Assembly: GCA_040954595.2 (NCBI GenBank)
Contig: CM082576.2
Coordinates: forward strand, 14,260,001-14,324,000
Direction of reading: 5' to 3'
Length of the DNA: 64,000 nucleotides
Source: Balanoglossus misakiensis
Lineage: Eukaryota > Hemichordata
A program made the position numbers and the translations under genes. The notes beneath the pieces are model-generated. The model was not told where the DNA came from. It did no database searches and was given only the letters and a program-made list of their open reading frames with translations. Below are positions 12,654-24,701 of this stretch, in pieces. The number at the start of each line of letters is the position of its first letter. Positions within the stretch are counted from its first letter, which is position 1.

Positions 12654-13449
12654 GATGGGTCCCTAGGATCTTTTTGCTCGTTGCTATGGGCCTTTATAGG
12701 ACACTACACTCAATTTTGATCGAAACCGTTATGAACGTCCGACAAGGGGCTTGTAACTAGTTAAAAATACACACGATTGTGTGCACACCCCCTGTCTGAG
12801 TATGTTTACGGCAGCTACCGCCCGGCCATAGGCCGCCAAGCTAATACGGCAAAGCAGCGGTCAGAGATAGCGCGCGCGTCCTGTAACCACGGTAACTGGA
12901 TCGAACGCTAAAAATCCAATGTTTTGTACACAGAGATTTTGTACCGTTCACGAAAATCCCTAAGGCTTTTTTCACAGGCGACGTAGGCCAGCCAAATTTG
13001 ACCTGCTTGTTGAGAACGCACTTCCGCATAGTGTGACGGATCGTTTTTTCGGTTTTCGTCGTGCTAAGAAGCGATACCAGTGGAAGAGTGCGTCCAAAAA
13101 CACCCAAAATCGATGACTTTTTCAGGTGTGGTACGGGTATGCTGAAATCGTAGGATACAACGATAATATTCGAAAACAAAATCCGTCACGATCTTCCCTG
13201 GTTCAAGCAACTAATGAATACGTATCAAGTTCGTTTTTGAGGTCACGGAATAAAAAGCCTTAGGCTTTTGAAATTTGACCTAACTAATTTGCATATCAAT
13301 GGCGTCAGGGGGGCGCGCGCTCACAATCGTGCGTATTTTTAACTAGTTACCAGCCCCTTGTTAGACTCTGAATACGGCTTAGTCCAAATCGGGGTGTAAT
13401 GTCCTATAAAGGCCCATAGCAACGGGCAAAAAGATCCTAGGGACCCATC
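12654..13449. mobile_element. TTAA-flanked inverted-repeat element (796 bp)
   Basis: The left terminus gatgggtccctaggatcttt and a matching inverted right terminus give TIRs of about 50 bp. TTAA occurs on both sides (12650-12653 and 13450-13453). The paralogous segment near 3440 has a single TTAA and no insert, which fixes the borders. TTAA duplication is the habit of piggyBac and Kolobok elements. No transposase is seen; the 112-codon antisense ORF at 12841-13179 is unrecognised. Confidence 0.9.
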
Positions 13450-13453
13450 TTAA

Positions 13454-15196
13454 TTTCCTATCTGAATTTTAATCGTACAAGTAAGCCTTACATTTCTTGT
13501 CAGTTTCATTGTAAAATTAATCAAATTCCAGTGAACCTCATGACCTGTTGTGTAATGGTAGATGGAACATTTCCGAAAGTTGAATGCATCACTATTATTC
13601 TCTGAGTATATTTCAATACTGGCAAGTACACACGTATACGCCACTACTTTGGTGTCATTTTGCGTCAGTCATATTTAAGACATTAAGTTGTTGTTTTTTT
13701 CTCTCTTATTTTATGAACAATAATTGTTTCACGCCAAAATGCGTTTGATCATACATGTAATATTCGACAGAAAACGGCCAATAATAAATTTATACCACAC
13801 AAGCATTTTGAAAATAAGATTATGACCATTATTTCTCCTGTACACTATAGCACTACTGGTCACTTCTGAATTCTAAACTTCGGTCCAAATAATCGCCAAC
13901 TCCAGTCCGTTGAAAAGGTATTTTAAAGAATGGTGTTTCTCAGTTTATTATTCTGCGTTGCAAAACATGCAGAATTCAGTTTCTCAGATGGCGTGCATGC
14001 GGCGAAACACAAATCAAGTTGGCTACACGTGTGCTTTCTACCTAAACTACTCATATTGTCTCGTGTGGCATGAAATTCCTTATCAGTTTTTGAAAGAAGA
14101 GGTGGTTCGTGAATTTTACACTTGAAGAAAATCCAATTTTGTTTACAAAATAGCTTATAGTTAATGTAAGGATAGAAAACTGTGATTCAATAATACCCGG
14201 GATGGACGAGGCCCGTTATAACTGAAGACCGAGTCTTTACTAAGCGCCACTGGCGTGACTGTGAGCATAGAGTCGGGTGGTTGTGGGTGTTAATAATTTT
14301 CGCGTGCGGGTATTTGTTTTTTTTTCCACAAAGTTGTAGAAAGCCAGCAATGAGACACTGCAGAAGAAGACAAAGTTGGTTGATGAAGTCAATAAATTAG
14401 TTCAGACCACAGTCCATCCACACACCATGCGTAAAAGCTTTATGAAGACATGAAAACTTTTAGAAAGCCAACAGACTACTGCACTGGTTTAGGTTTAATA
14501 ACCACAAATAGTTATGTCAATATAAGTATGGAGCACCTCCATAATGAGGCCATGTCTGTTTCACTTCCAGCATTGGTTTATAAAATGACGTCACAATAAG
14601 CTAAGCGTCCAAAAAAATTATTGCGAGTCTGGCCAAATAACATGCCTCTATGTAGATTAAGCGACTGAATTGAATTGATAAATTCTTTGAAAGACCATGA
14701 AAGACTTTAAACAGTCCCCGACACTGCCGGCAATCACCAAGCAGTCCAGGACAATGATTACCACAACAGCTTGATAGTTAATTTGTACGGCAAGCCATTT
14801 TGTAGAAAAGAAATTAAAACACATGCATGTAAGGAAACCAAATAGTTCAGTTTTGTTTTACGCGACCGTGATCAACCACGACAGTTAAAGCAGAAAGCGC
14901 GAAAAAAAGTGAAGGACTTAATTATTTGCTTCTGTTGCTTTTGAATTTGTAGCACAGTGGTTGTATGAACCCTACGTTGAGTGACAAGATCAGCCTCATG
15001 ATAAATGCAGGCAGAATATTGTAGATTCCGGCTAAGGAAATGCATTGCAAAAGGTTTAGCGATCATTTATTCAGGGAACGTTTTAGTAAGAATTATATGA
15101 TATAAACTGAATAAATTTGATGTCTGTCAACTCTTCTGTCTTTGTCTTACCAATACGGATTAACCGGAACACGGAGGCTTCTCTGCTCGTACACTA
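13454..15196. other. Intergenic, no supported gene
   Basis: The first 180 bp belong to the segment shared with 3.28-3.44 kb. The rest is AT-rich with short unrecognised ORFs. Confidence 0.5.
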
Positions 15197-15325
15197 CACA
15201 TTATAAACAATGGATGATAAAATGCCTAAAATGGCTAAATGCCTTGTATACCAAGGTAGAAGGTCAGGCGGTAGGAAGAGTTCACCAAAAGAGGGCGCAT
15301 TTTATCATCCATTGTTTATAATGTG
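15197..15325. mobile_element. Short MITE, about 129 bp
   Basis: Perfect TIRs of about 29 bp beginning cacattataaacaatggatg lie at both ends, around a core containing agagggcgc. It abuts the next element. Confidence 0.8.
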
Positions 15326-15331
15326 GGTTTA

Positions 15332-16075
15332 GGCTGCGTTCACAAACACCTCTGGAGGGGTGGCGGGAGAATTGAGGGGGGGGATTTGAAAACATTGAGG
15401 GTATGTAAGGGGGGATTTGAAATAATTTAGGGACTGAAAGGGGGGGACTTGAAAACTTTGACGACTAAATATTTATTTTGAGTCCACAAAAATGCAGTTT
15501 CGCACCCTTTATTTTACAAAATTTTACACCCTCTCCATCCATTTCAATCATTGACAGGTTTATCTAGTGTCCCAGGTCAGGGGACTTGCCCCCACCCCAT
15601 GATAACTTTGAGGGGCGACGGTTAAATTTGTCCTCCCCAACATACCGATAGTTGTGTTAATTTGCTTTTGCCGGGTTCATTAAAATGCAGCTTTGAGCTC
15701 TGTATTTTATAAAATTTTCTTACGTGCGAAGGGGACACCCCCTCCCAAACCCACCCCCTTCAATTCTCGGTTTACAATGTCTCCCAACACAGAATACAAA
15801 TACTTAAAAAATAAAAACTGTTCAGTTTTAATACCCACTGATGAGGGGAAACATCACTTTCAAATTCTTTTCATGGGTGCGCTGTTTTTCTTTTTTACGA
15901 GATAGATAGGTGATGTGTTTTGCTCTGGGGAAAAATGGGGGGCGGGGGTCAAAATTTTAGCAGTTCGGAAGGGGGGATTTTAAAATATTTCGGGTTGTGT
16001 ACGGAAAGCTTGTGAAAATTAGCGGTAAAACAATTGAATTCTCCCCCCCCTCCAGAGGTGTTTGTGAATGCAGCC
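15332..16075. mobile_element. G-tract-rich element with TWA-type flanks (744 bp)
   Basis: The left end ggctgcgttcacaaacacct and right end aggtgtttgtgaatgcagcc are inverted. They are flanked by tta and tca, probably a TTA duplication with one change. The interior has repeated G-tract phrases such as aggggggg followed by atttgaaaa. A truncated relative with the same left end starts at 20159, also after TTA, and decayed pieces lie at about 29.8-30.1 kb and in unit D. PIF/Harbinger-like affiliation is inferred from the 3-bp TWA duplication. Confidence 0.75.
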
Positions 16076-16077
16076 TC

Positions 16078-17234
16078 ACCGTACGTGACTACGTGTGAGG
16101 AGCTCAGCTGGCGTTTTTTTTTCTCTCCGTATCGCGGGATATAAGTAGACTTTTCGAAAATGCCAAGTGTAACTTCGAAACCACTTCCCTTTATTCGCTT
16201 ATGATATATGCAATAAAAACAACATTTGTGTCACCATTGCATTGGGTCGATAAAGAATAATAATAGTAGTAATTTATTTATTAAACAGTGTTCAAAATAC
16301 TACTACAAAATACAGAATAAAGAGTTAAAAATACAACAAAATACAGAATAAATTGTCAACTCAGACAGCTAAAATAAACAGTGAACTACACCACCACCAC
16401 CACCACAAAAATCAGTCTTCATCAATCTGAAAGAACAATATAAAATAAAAAAGTGAGTTTCCTTGACGGGCAAACTCACACAAAATAATTGTTAGGGTTT
16501 AGTAAAACTCGGGAGTACATATCAGCAATCAAAATTTCTTCGCAGGAGAGAGGAGGGAAAACTACACAGCCGGTTCAATCCCAGGATCAAGCCTGCGCCA
16601 GCGTATATACGTACACATGCATGCTGTCTTCTCCCGCCATTTTGCAGTAGAAGTGGCGCTCACGGGTTGAAAAGTAAACAAAATGGCGCTCACAGGTTGA
16701 AAAGTAAACAAAATTGAACTGTTCATATCGTCACTATGAAAGCTTGGAAGTGAATGAAAACTCAAAGAGAGGGGGTTTGATGTCTATATTTTGAAAAAAG
16801 TTTAAAATTTTGTGGTAAAATCCATGTGTAACGGTCAGCTTAAAAATAATCGAGAGGATGTCAACGCTATATGTTTTTTCACAGTCGTCAGAAATTTCGT
16901 GATTACAAAGAAGCTACACGACAGAAGTTGCCAAAAAATCATTCAGTAACAATCCAGTATACCTACCTTCAAGTGAATCCACGGTTTTGTCTTAAAATTA
17001 TCCACATCGCCTGAAAACAGTTCTATAATATCGAGTACTGAAAAAAGGCTAGTTATACTTTGCGAAACAACGAAACCACAAAAAAACAAACAAACAAACA
17101 AACAAACAAACACGAAACCACAAAAGATCGAAACCACAAAACGACCTTATTTTCAACGAAATACAATAGTTACGCGGCAGCAACTGTTTGAGGTCGAAAC
17201 GCAATGCGCTAGTCTACACCACAGTCCCTCCACT
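16078..17234. other. Intergenic, no supported gene
   Basis: Short simple repeats ((cac)n near 16390, (caaa)n near 17085) and a small local duplication (ggcgctcacgggttgaaaag near 16653, repeated near 16685). No gene is seen. Confidence 0.5.
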
Positions 17235-17331
17235 TAGTCTCGGTTACCCAGACCCCCCCTGCTTCTTCCGTTGGACACTCCAGAAAGAGTGTACAACGGA
17301 AGAAGCAGGGGGGTCTGGGTAACCGAGACTA
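17235..17331. mobile_element. Foldback MITE, TAGTCTCGGTTACCCAGAC family, copy 1
   Basis: A near-perfect hairpin with ends tagtctcggttacccagac and gtctgggtaaccgagacta, flanked by the direct repeat tccctccact on both sides. The same locus without the insert, in reverse orientation, is present in units C and D near 30590 and 39000 with a single copy of that word. A further unpaired arm of the family starts at 17405. Confidence 0.92.
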
Positions 17332-17546
17332 TCCCTCCACTGTGTCTACACTGACAAAAAGGTCATGACCCTGGATCACGCATGATGTTTGTCCTGTTTG
17401 GCATTAGTCTCGGTTACCCAGACTCTCTTATTCTTACTCTCGTTTTCAGAGGGCGCTGCGCAGTCTGGGAAGCGTCTTTTACTAATCGAGCGGTGCACCC
17501 TGGATCCAATAACAAATCGCAGGGAATAGAGGAATGAATCGTGTTG

Positions 17547-17547
17547 T

Positions 17548-17611
<64 letters not shown>
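17547..17611. repeat. (GAT)n microsatellite
   Basis: About 21 uninterrupted gat units. The poly-Met ORF over it is a shadow of the repeat. Confidence 0.97.
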
Positions 17612-18156
17612 AAAAACATTTTTAAAAAATCAATGTGTCATTTCCTGCTACCGTGTCATTTCCTGCTACCGTAATCGTGGAAAACACGACCTAGATCAGT
17701 CAGGACGTAAGTGGGGTAATTACGGCGGTGAGATCAAAGAGATCTATTTGAATGTGAACGTCGCTGAGTGGCAGTTACGGCCAGTTCGAAAAATTTTCAA
17801 ACGGAGATTTTCGGTACTACAAGTGATCGTAGTGTACCCATTTTTCTAAGACATGTATGAAACACCATAGTCAATGATAGGATGATTTTTCGTGAAGTTT
17901 TAACGACGCGTTCCCGAGAAAGACAGTTTCGGTATGTTGGTTTAAATTGTGGTCCTTGACTCTCGGCAAAGATTTCTTGTCTCGAAAAAAATTGGGTAGG
18001 TTAGGAAGATATTGAACTAAGTTACCGTGAAATAATAATAGTGTGAGCCGCTCCATTGTGGAGTAATGACGGTGTAAAAATTGCCTTCGCCATCGACGAG
18101 TACAGCCGTGTTTGCCATATGTGTATGCATTGAAGTAGGTCAACGCATGTTAAAGT

Positions 18157-18983
18157 GAACCGACACCTTCCTTGTAGAGAGATTCTAATAAAATCTTTGT
18201 GAAAAACATGAGTGATTTGCGTCGTTTTTATTCACTTTCACTTATCGCGCAGCAGCGTAGCGTCGATCTCGATATGCAGTGTGACGTCACAAACTAGTCA
18301 CCAGTAGCAGACGCCACCGTGCGCACGCTAACGTACACAGACAGTTGACATGGGTGGCTGCCTCGCAAGTGGGAGCAAAAACAGAGTTGGCAAAAACACG
18401 GCGAAAGGTTTTATAAAAGTTCCCGACCCTTCGGTGGACAGTCAAAATGCAAATCGAGCTGAAAAATGGGTGTCAAACATTGGCATATTATTTCGGTGCT
18501 TATTGCTGAGACAGATGATACTTTTGCTTCGGAAATGTTCGTGTTCAACTAGGCTCTATATCGTGAAGCATATTGCAAAAAAAGAAAAAAACTACACAGC
18601 AAAAATTGTCGAAACAGCCGGGGCTCCTGATTACCTTTGATCACCATATGACGAAACCGAATTTTTGGCACTGTAAATCAAAACTCTGATCGGAAGAAAG
18701 TAGTGTGGCGGAAATAGGCCTACTAGTGAACACTGTGTTTGTCGCGTACCCAAGCTGTGAATGCATCGCAAAACCATTTCCAAAGACAAAAACGACCACT
18801 ACTCCACGTTAGCGTGCGCACGGTGGCGTCTGCTACTGGTGACTAGTTTGTGACGTCACACTGCATATCGAGATCGACGCTACGCTGCTGCGCGATAAGT
18901 GAAAGTGAATAAAAACGACGCAAATCACTCATGTTTTTCACAAAGATTTTATTAGAATCTCTCTACAAGGAAGGTGTCGGTTC
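18157..18983. mobile_element. 827-bp element with 178-bp terminal inverted repeats
   Basis: The arms 18157-18334 and 18806-18983 are equal in length and read as near-exact reverse complements (gaaccgacaccttccttgta... to ...gcgcacgctaacgt). They enclose a 471-bp core with the ORF at 18350-18640. Each arm carries taataaaat and gtgaataaaaa words. A second, wider inverted phrase (cagtcaggacgtaagtgggg near 17697; complement near 19495) flanks the whole. I could not define a target duplication. Confidence 0.85.
18350..18640 (+). CDS. 96-codon ORF inside the 178-bp TIR element, unrecognised
   Basis: The ATG lies 15 bases inside the left arm. The product starts MGGCLASGSKNR, a pattern compatible with N-terminal myristoylation and nearby palmitoylation. 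It continues with a polar basic stretch, a Leu/Cys-rich segment (residues about 47-70) and ends TAGAPDYL. I recognise no family. It could be a captured host exon, possibly frameshifted: in another frame an ATG-led stretch ending SEMFVFN is also open near 18469-18562. It could also be chance. There is no evidence of expression in the sequence. Confidence 0.3.
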   Translation: MGGCLASGSKNRVGKNTAKGFIKVPDPSVDSQNANRAEKWVSNIGILFRCLLLRQMILLLRKCSCSTRLYIVKHIAKKEKNYTAKIVETAGAPDYL

Positions 18984-19560
18984 AATGACGTAATGGCTTC
19001 CTTTTCAACGCGTCGTTATCTCTCATTAGCATATTACATACGGAATCTATACACTATCCACGCTGACTGACTTCTCAGGACTGACCTATGGCACTGTAAA
19101 TTGTGGTCCTTGACTCTCGGCATGGATATATTCATGTCAAAATTATGAATAGAGGAGTTTAATAATGTTTCTAAAACCTGAGGGGGTTAATTTTTGTGTG
19201 GGTATGGCTGATATTTTTTTTTTGATTTTTTAACTTCAAGGTCACTTTGAATTTCGTGATCACAATTTTGTCAGTGGAAGTAAAGAAATTCTTCTCGATA
19301 AAACTTCATGAAAAATCACATGTAGTACACTCATAGTACCAGTAATGTGCCTGGGGTGAAATAATTGTCAGAAATGGGTTGCAAGTTGCTTAACTTTCGT
19401 TGTGAAAAAAGTTGAAAAACTGTATGCAAATGAGCAATTCAAACGTTACTGGCCAGTTCAAGTGTTTGCATTGCATGATCCCCTGCTGTTTAATTACCCC
19501 ACTTACGTCCTGACTGAGATCGCCCAACGTCACTCGTTTTACGTCCATGATGTAATCGCC
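18984..19560. other. Intergenic, no supported gene
   Basis: The phrase tgtggtccttgactctcggc near 19096 also occurs near 17948, and a complement of about 17690-17725 lies near 19490-19525. No ORF of interest. Confidence 0.5.
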
Positions 19561-19563
19561 TAA

Positions 19564-19780
19564 GGGACCGTTCAGTTTTTACGACCGGGGGGGGGGCAAA
19601 ATCCAGAAGGGGGGGTCACTTAAATTTTGAAGTCTAAAAGGGGGGTCATCTGTTTTTGGGTCTGTCAAAGGGGGGTCATCATATTTTGCTCCTGGGTGAA
19701 GGGGGGGGGGGGTCGGCCTGATTTTGAAAACCGATGACACAAACTTGCCGCCCCCCCGGCCGTAAAAACTGAACGGTCCC
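19564..19780. mobile_element. G-tract MITE with TAA duplication (217 bp)
   Basis: Ends gggaccgttcagtttttacg and cgtaaaaactgaacggtccc, flanked by taa on both sides (19561-19563, 19781-19783). The interior is a series of G-tract units of the form aggggggtca followed by a T-rich stretch. The 3-bp TWA duplication suggests a PIF/Harbinger-derived MITE. Confidence 0.85.
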
Positions 19781-22163
19781 TAACGTTTTGCAAAGCCTAG
19801 CCTTGTCCATGCCATTCAGACGCCAATGTAAATTATTTACTGACAGGCGAATTGCCCGCCAAAAAAGAATCCCGCCCCCAAAAGTTTATGTACGAGTATA
19901 TTCACAGGGCGAAGGATTAGTTGAAACAAAGCAGGCCTATTTGATAGTGTCCGTAAGCTTTCGAGGGTCAAACACTGATGGGGGTAAGACAAAAAGTTAT
20001 ATATAGAAACACATGTAACGCACACAACACAGTATCATTGTCGAAATTTAAACCTCACTTCCTCCTCGCTCTCTTAAAAACAAGCAAACACAAAACACAG
20101 ATGTTGGGTCAACATTGGGGGGTAAACTTTAATACATGTACTATACTACTGGACCTTAGGCTGCATTCACAAACACCTCTGGAGGGGGGGGGGCAGGAGA
20201 ATTGAGGGGGGGATTTGAAAAAAAATTGAGGGTATGTAAGGGGGGGATTTGAAATAATTTAGGGACTGAAAGGGGGTGACTTGAAAACTTTGAGGACTAA
20301 ATATTTATTTTGAGTCCACAAAAATGCAGTTTTGAACCCTTCACACATGTAACTCACACAACATAGTACCATTGTCGAAATTTCTTTTGTATTTCGTCGA
20401 AAATAAGGTCGTTTTGAGGTTTCAATCTTTTGTGGTTTCATGTTTTGTTTTTGTTTTTTGTGGTTTCATTGTTTCGCTAAGTATAACTCGCCAGTAAAAA
20501 TGGCCTATTTCGCGATCCGTCAGGGGGGCCCACTCTAACGGCTACATGGTTTGAAGTACTTTCCCTCATTAACATATGTTAATGAGTACCGTGCAATCAG
20601 ACCATAAGCCTGCTATGGACGGCGGGAGGGGCTGCGAGAGAGTCTAGTCTAGTACAAACCTATTCTCCTTCATACTTCGTTCACCGGAGCAGTCGTCCGT
20701 GTGGTAGAGCCGTGCATTCACGCTGAAATAGGGACAGGGGTTGGCGATATTAACCGGAAATCAGGATTTTTGAGGTTAGTAGGCTGTGGAAGTATGATCG
20801 CTTGTTACATGGGGAGAAATGTCGGGCAGTCCAGCTGTACTAATCATTTGTAGGGTGTTTCGTGACGTAATGCTGCGAACAACACTGTCAACCTAGCAGC
20901 ACCCGCTACATACAATCGTTGCAGCTGCGTGCCACAATGGTGTCTATGATCTTTTCTGTGACAGTAGGCCTCGTAAGTTCGATTCTTCAACTGTGACCGT
21001 GGTTTGTCAAACAGTTGCGTGCATGCTCGATAGCACTGTCCGGTGGGTAGTCGTGATCCCCACCGTAGCCGCTTATGTCATGGAGAGACGTTTTCCCCAT
21101 TCCATTAACAACATTATACACTGAGAGCAATTAGTTAAGTATGCCCCTGCAAAACGTCCATGATATCACAGAAAGAACCACATATTTAATCAGAATTATT
21201 TTGTACAGAAGCCAACATATAATATTTCTCACACTCCTGGCCGCTGGGAGTGTGGGCTCAAATCGACCCCACACTGTGTTAATGCGCACTCAGACAACTG
21301 TTATCTGACACGAGCTCTGATTGGATAATGATATTTGTACCCCTCAGAACGAGCGAATATCATCCAATTGTGTGATGTGTTGTACAAGAACCGGAACTAC
21401 AATGTGATCAGGTCATGTGCAGACGACAGTACTGGTGGTTGGCGACAGACTCGCAAAAAAACAACAACAAAAAAACGATTGTATTTTCTAGATATCCTAC
21501 GAATTTATGCCACTGGAAACAATCTCCATATTTTAATGTGTTAAGCACATTTTTGTAGCATGTGCGTACTGTAAACTCGTGACGAAATGGGGACTATGTT
21601 TTGCGGGGCGGATCCATATATGACCGGTCATGGGGTTATCAGTGGGTATTTTACTGATTTAGTTCTTTTATTGTAAATAAACGTGAATATTGCAAATTTG
21701 TGATCGTGTGAGAAATTCAATCTCACACACCAAGGACTTGGGATCATATTTCTCACACTCGTCAGGGATATTTTGACAAAGAATCCCCAACTCGTGTGAG
21801 AAATACGATCCCAGACCCTTGGGAGTGTTGTGAGATTATATTAGTCCCATAGCTTCATGTCTTTGACTTAATTAATAATATTAATAATACTTAATTAATA
21901 CAAAATCATCAAGAAAAGAAGAAATTAATTAACGAGTTTATAATGTGTAAACCCGCAAAACAGGGATGGTCATCATCTGGTTTATTGAAAGCCAATAAAC
22001 CATCATTACTACCAATTTCAAAATAGCTTGGAAATTCTTTGTCCTCTGGTGATAAAATAAACCTCTCCCACGATAGGAAAAAACGTCTAAGTTCATGAAA
22101 CTGAATACCGCACTTTGTTTATTTTGCAACAAAGTAACCGTTTCAAGCGTTCGTAATCCCACT

Positions 22164-22518
22164 TAGTCTCGGTTACCCAGACCCCCCTGCTTCTTCCGTT
22201 GGGCACTCCAGAAAGAAGGTCTGGGGAAACCCCATAGACAAATCTCCGGGCAAAGATGGCCGACTCGGGACAAAAGCGATGCATGATGGTCAACATTTAT
22301 GACATACGATATTATGATATGACGATATTAGAAAACTATTTACCAAACTTCTCTTTCTCTTTCAATTTGTAGACAGTTTCAGCAGGTCTAGCACGTCTCA
22401 GCATGTATTTTTAATGTTCGAGTCTGCAACCATCATGCATCGCTTTTGTCCCGAGTCGGCCATATTTGCCCGGAGTTTGTCTATGGGGTTTCCAGGGGGA
22501 AATGGGTAACCGAGACTA
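22164..22518. mobile_element. Composite foldback MITE, TAGTCTCGG family, nested
   Basis: Outer ends tagtctcggttacccagac and gggtaaccgagacta, flanked by perfect 9-bp repeats aatcccact (22155-22163, 22519-22527). A second inverted pair inside (gccgactcgggacaaaagcg near 22250, complement near 22440) makes it a nested hairpin of 355 bp. Confidence 0.9.
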
Positions 22519-22592
22519 AATCCCACTGTGAGATTGTCTGTAGTCTACTCTGAACCTTGTATGAGGATGTTTTGCACTGACAACCAAGGAAA

Positions 22593-22830
22593 CTTCGTCA
22601 TGATGAAGAGCAATATATCGAGTATTTAAAACGACAAACTCCTTCGATTTCATACGAAGAAATTCAACAAAAATTGGCGGAATTTTCGCAAGCAGACGTG
22701 TCTATACCCACCGTCTGTCAAACCGTCAGAAATCGTTTGTCCGACAAAACGTGAACTTGGATAAAAAATGACGTGTTGCAAACGACGAGAGTTGTTTAGC
22801 GTGTCGAATGCTGCTCTACGAAGCTCGTAG
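22593..22830 (+). pseudogene. Transposase N-terminal HTH remnant
   Basis: A frame reading HDEEQYIEYLKRQTPSISYE and then EIQQKLAEF...IPTVCQTVRNRLSDKT is a typical helix-turn-helix/paired-like DNA-binding segment of Tc1/IS630-type transposases. A TGA interrupts it near 22753. A shifted frame (KMTCCKRRELFSVSN) continues the likeness and is then lost. No intact DDE domain is present. Family placement is from pattern only. Confidence 0.6.
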
Positions 22831-24518
22831 TTATTTACCTTCTGACCGGGACATTTACGCTTGAACGGACTGGGTTCCCCCCAACTTCAGGTCGGTATAT
22901 TTCTCTGAAGCAGAGACGTGAATTGCTAGTTCCGCGGGTTGCAGTGCATCCCGTCCGTTGAACTTTCTTTTAGAGAATCAACGTATTGCGAAGAGAGACG
23001 ATTGCGATGAGAATAAGCAGTGTAGGATAGAGATGACGTATCAAACTGCCGTGTTGTATTCTGAATTTATGTTGTTGAAATAAATACAACGGAAGAGTTT
23101 GAACCGCATTGCTGTATGGACTGATAGTTTTGTGGCAAATTCGGGCATGCGAGGCCGCCGCTAACCTTGCAGCGATCACCTGGCCGCTTGAGAACTTTCT
23201 CGACCTACGCATGAACTTGTTTGTGGGGTAAGCCTAATTCAAGATTCACATTTCAAGTTTCACGTTTCACGTTCCACAGCTCAAGATTCATATTCTGATT
23301 CAGATTCGAGTCTTGTCACGTCCTTTCGCCGTCTACATTTCATTCACTTGATTCAGAATATAGGAATTAGTCCTTTTGCTTTAGTTATCGGTTGGAAAAT
23401 ATACCCGGACCCTAAACCTATCAATTATATCAGAATTACGCTTAAAAGTATCTGTGAATACCGAGATTGCAGGCCATGGTGCGATCTCAGGCCTAGGGTC
23501 ATTCTTGTGTTAGAAAATAATAAATACAGTGCATCTCTTTAAAAAAATGTTGTTGAAACTGAACTTGAAGAGATACCCGACAATGACATCACGCGATAAT
23601 CGAACAGAATATTTGGGGAACCTTGCTTGGGCGCGGGCGGGGATCGAGGACAATAAACAATCGTACGCACCCCTGGTTATAGACTCTCTCACAGCCCCTC
23701 TCGTCGTCCATGCAGGCTTGCATGTGTGCCCGCCGAGAAGGGGCTGTTATCACAATTTTTCTCTATTTTATTTTCGATTTTTCGATTGGCTTATCCAAAT
23801 CCCGCCCTGGATTTTGCATTTTCTCTGCCATTGGTCCATGCTCTTGAGATTGACCTTTCTGTTTACAAGATCCAAAGCATTTCTACTGTCTATGATTGCA
23901 GACTCCCCATGGTTAACCAGATACTAGTTTCACTTACATTACGCAACAATGCAATCTATTGCTATAAACACATGTAAACGATCTCTTTCACTCCACAATG
24001 TTTAGCTTACAGCAGATTCAAGAGACTGTCGAATTTGCAAAAAAATCAATGTAAAATCAACAGTTTAAGAGACCAAGTTTGGCATAACCTGTCTAATTTT
24101 GCCATATAAATCTGATGCTTGTGATTAAGTTTGGACATAACCAGGTGGCTCTTTGTACCATACAGTGAAATTTAGAATCGGTTGGTTTCATTGGCGTTCA
24201 TCCTGTCTACATGGCCATGGAAGACTAAACCTCACACTAACTACTAAATTGTGACGCTGTGGTAAATTGTTGCAAAATTTACGATTGCGGTATGCAGTAC
24301 AGTCGTTTCTTTTTGCTACAAAAGACGTATATTTTATCACCAGAGGACAAAGAATTTCCAAGCTATTTTAAAATTGGTTGTATATCCATACACAGGGTTG
24401 TACTCTGACCTAGAGGCCACGGAGAGTATGTGAGAATATGGTTATTATATAGTGTACATGTAGCTGCATAAAATTGCATCTGGTTTTATGTCCTTATGAT
24501 TTTAAAATTCCTTTGCAG

Positions 24519-24701
24519 GAGTTAATTGACCGGGCCCACCCAATTTGCAAACGAGGATACAGAAGCAGAAAGACGGCATGGTGTATACATGAAAACATTT
24601 CAAGACAAGCAGTTCATGAGGGTTTACTACAGATATCCCGGGAGTATCTGACTGGACGCAGGAGGATTTCTGGTCGCGGAAAGTTCACAAATGGAAGTTA
24701 A
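24519..24701 (+). other. Candidate exon frame overlapping the start of array B
   Basis: Follows the conserved acceptor-like ttaaaattcctttgcag. It reads ELIDRAHPICKRGYRSRKTA and onward to FTNGS, then TAA at 24699-24701. It overlaps the array's ATG (24691) by 11 nt. It has no ATG of its own in this exon. Confidence 0.35.

Larger units (their letters stand above)
22009..24380. mobile_element. 2.37-kb TA-flanked DNA transposon (decayed)
   Basis: TIRs of about 51 bp read ctaccaatttcaaaatagct at the left and caaccaattttaaaatagct at the right (reverse strand). Both continue through ggaaattctttgtcctctgg. TA flanks both ends. Units C and D show the empty site (atcattatatccat near 33072 and 41480), fixing the borders. 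The interior holds a broken helix-turn-helix transposase fragment and a nested MITE at 22164-22518. The TA duplication and HTH remnant fit the IS630-Tc1-mariner group. Confidence 0.85.

Noticed and set aside
17541-17849. ORF with 20 consecutive Met
   Set aside because: Translation of the (GAT)n microsatellite.
20960-20985. tRNA/SINE B-box-like gttcgattc
   Set aside because: No A box at the right distance and no cloverleaf; not supported as a Pol III gene.
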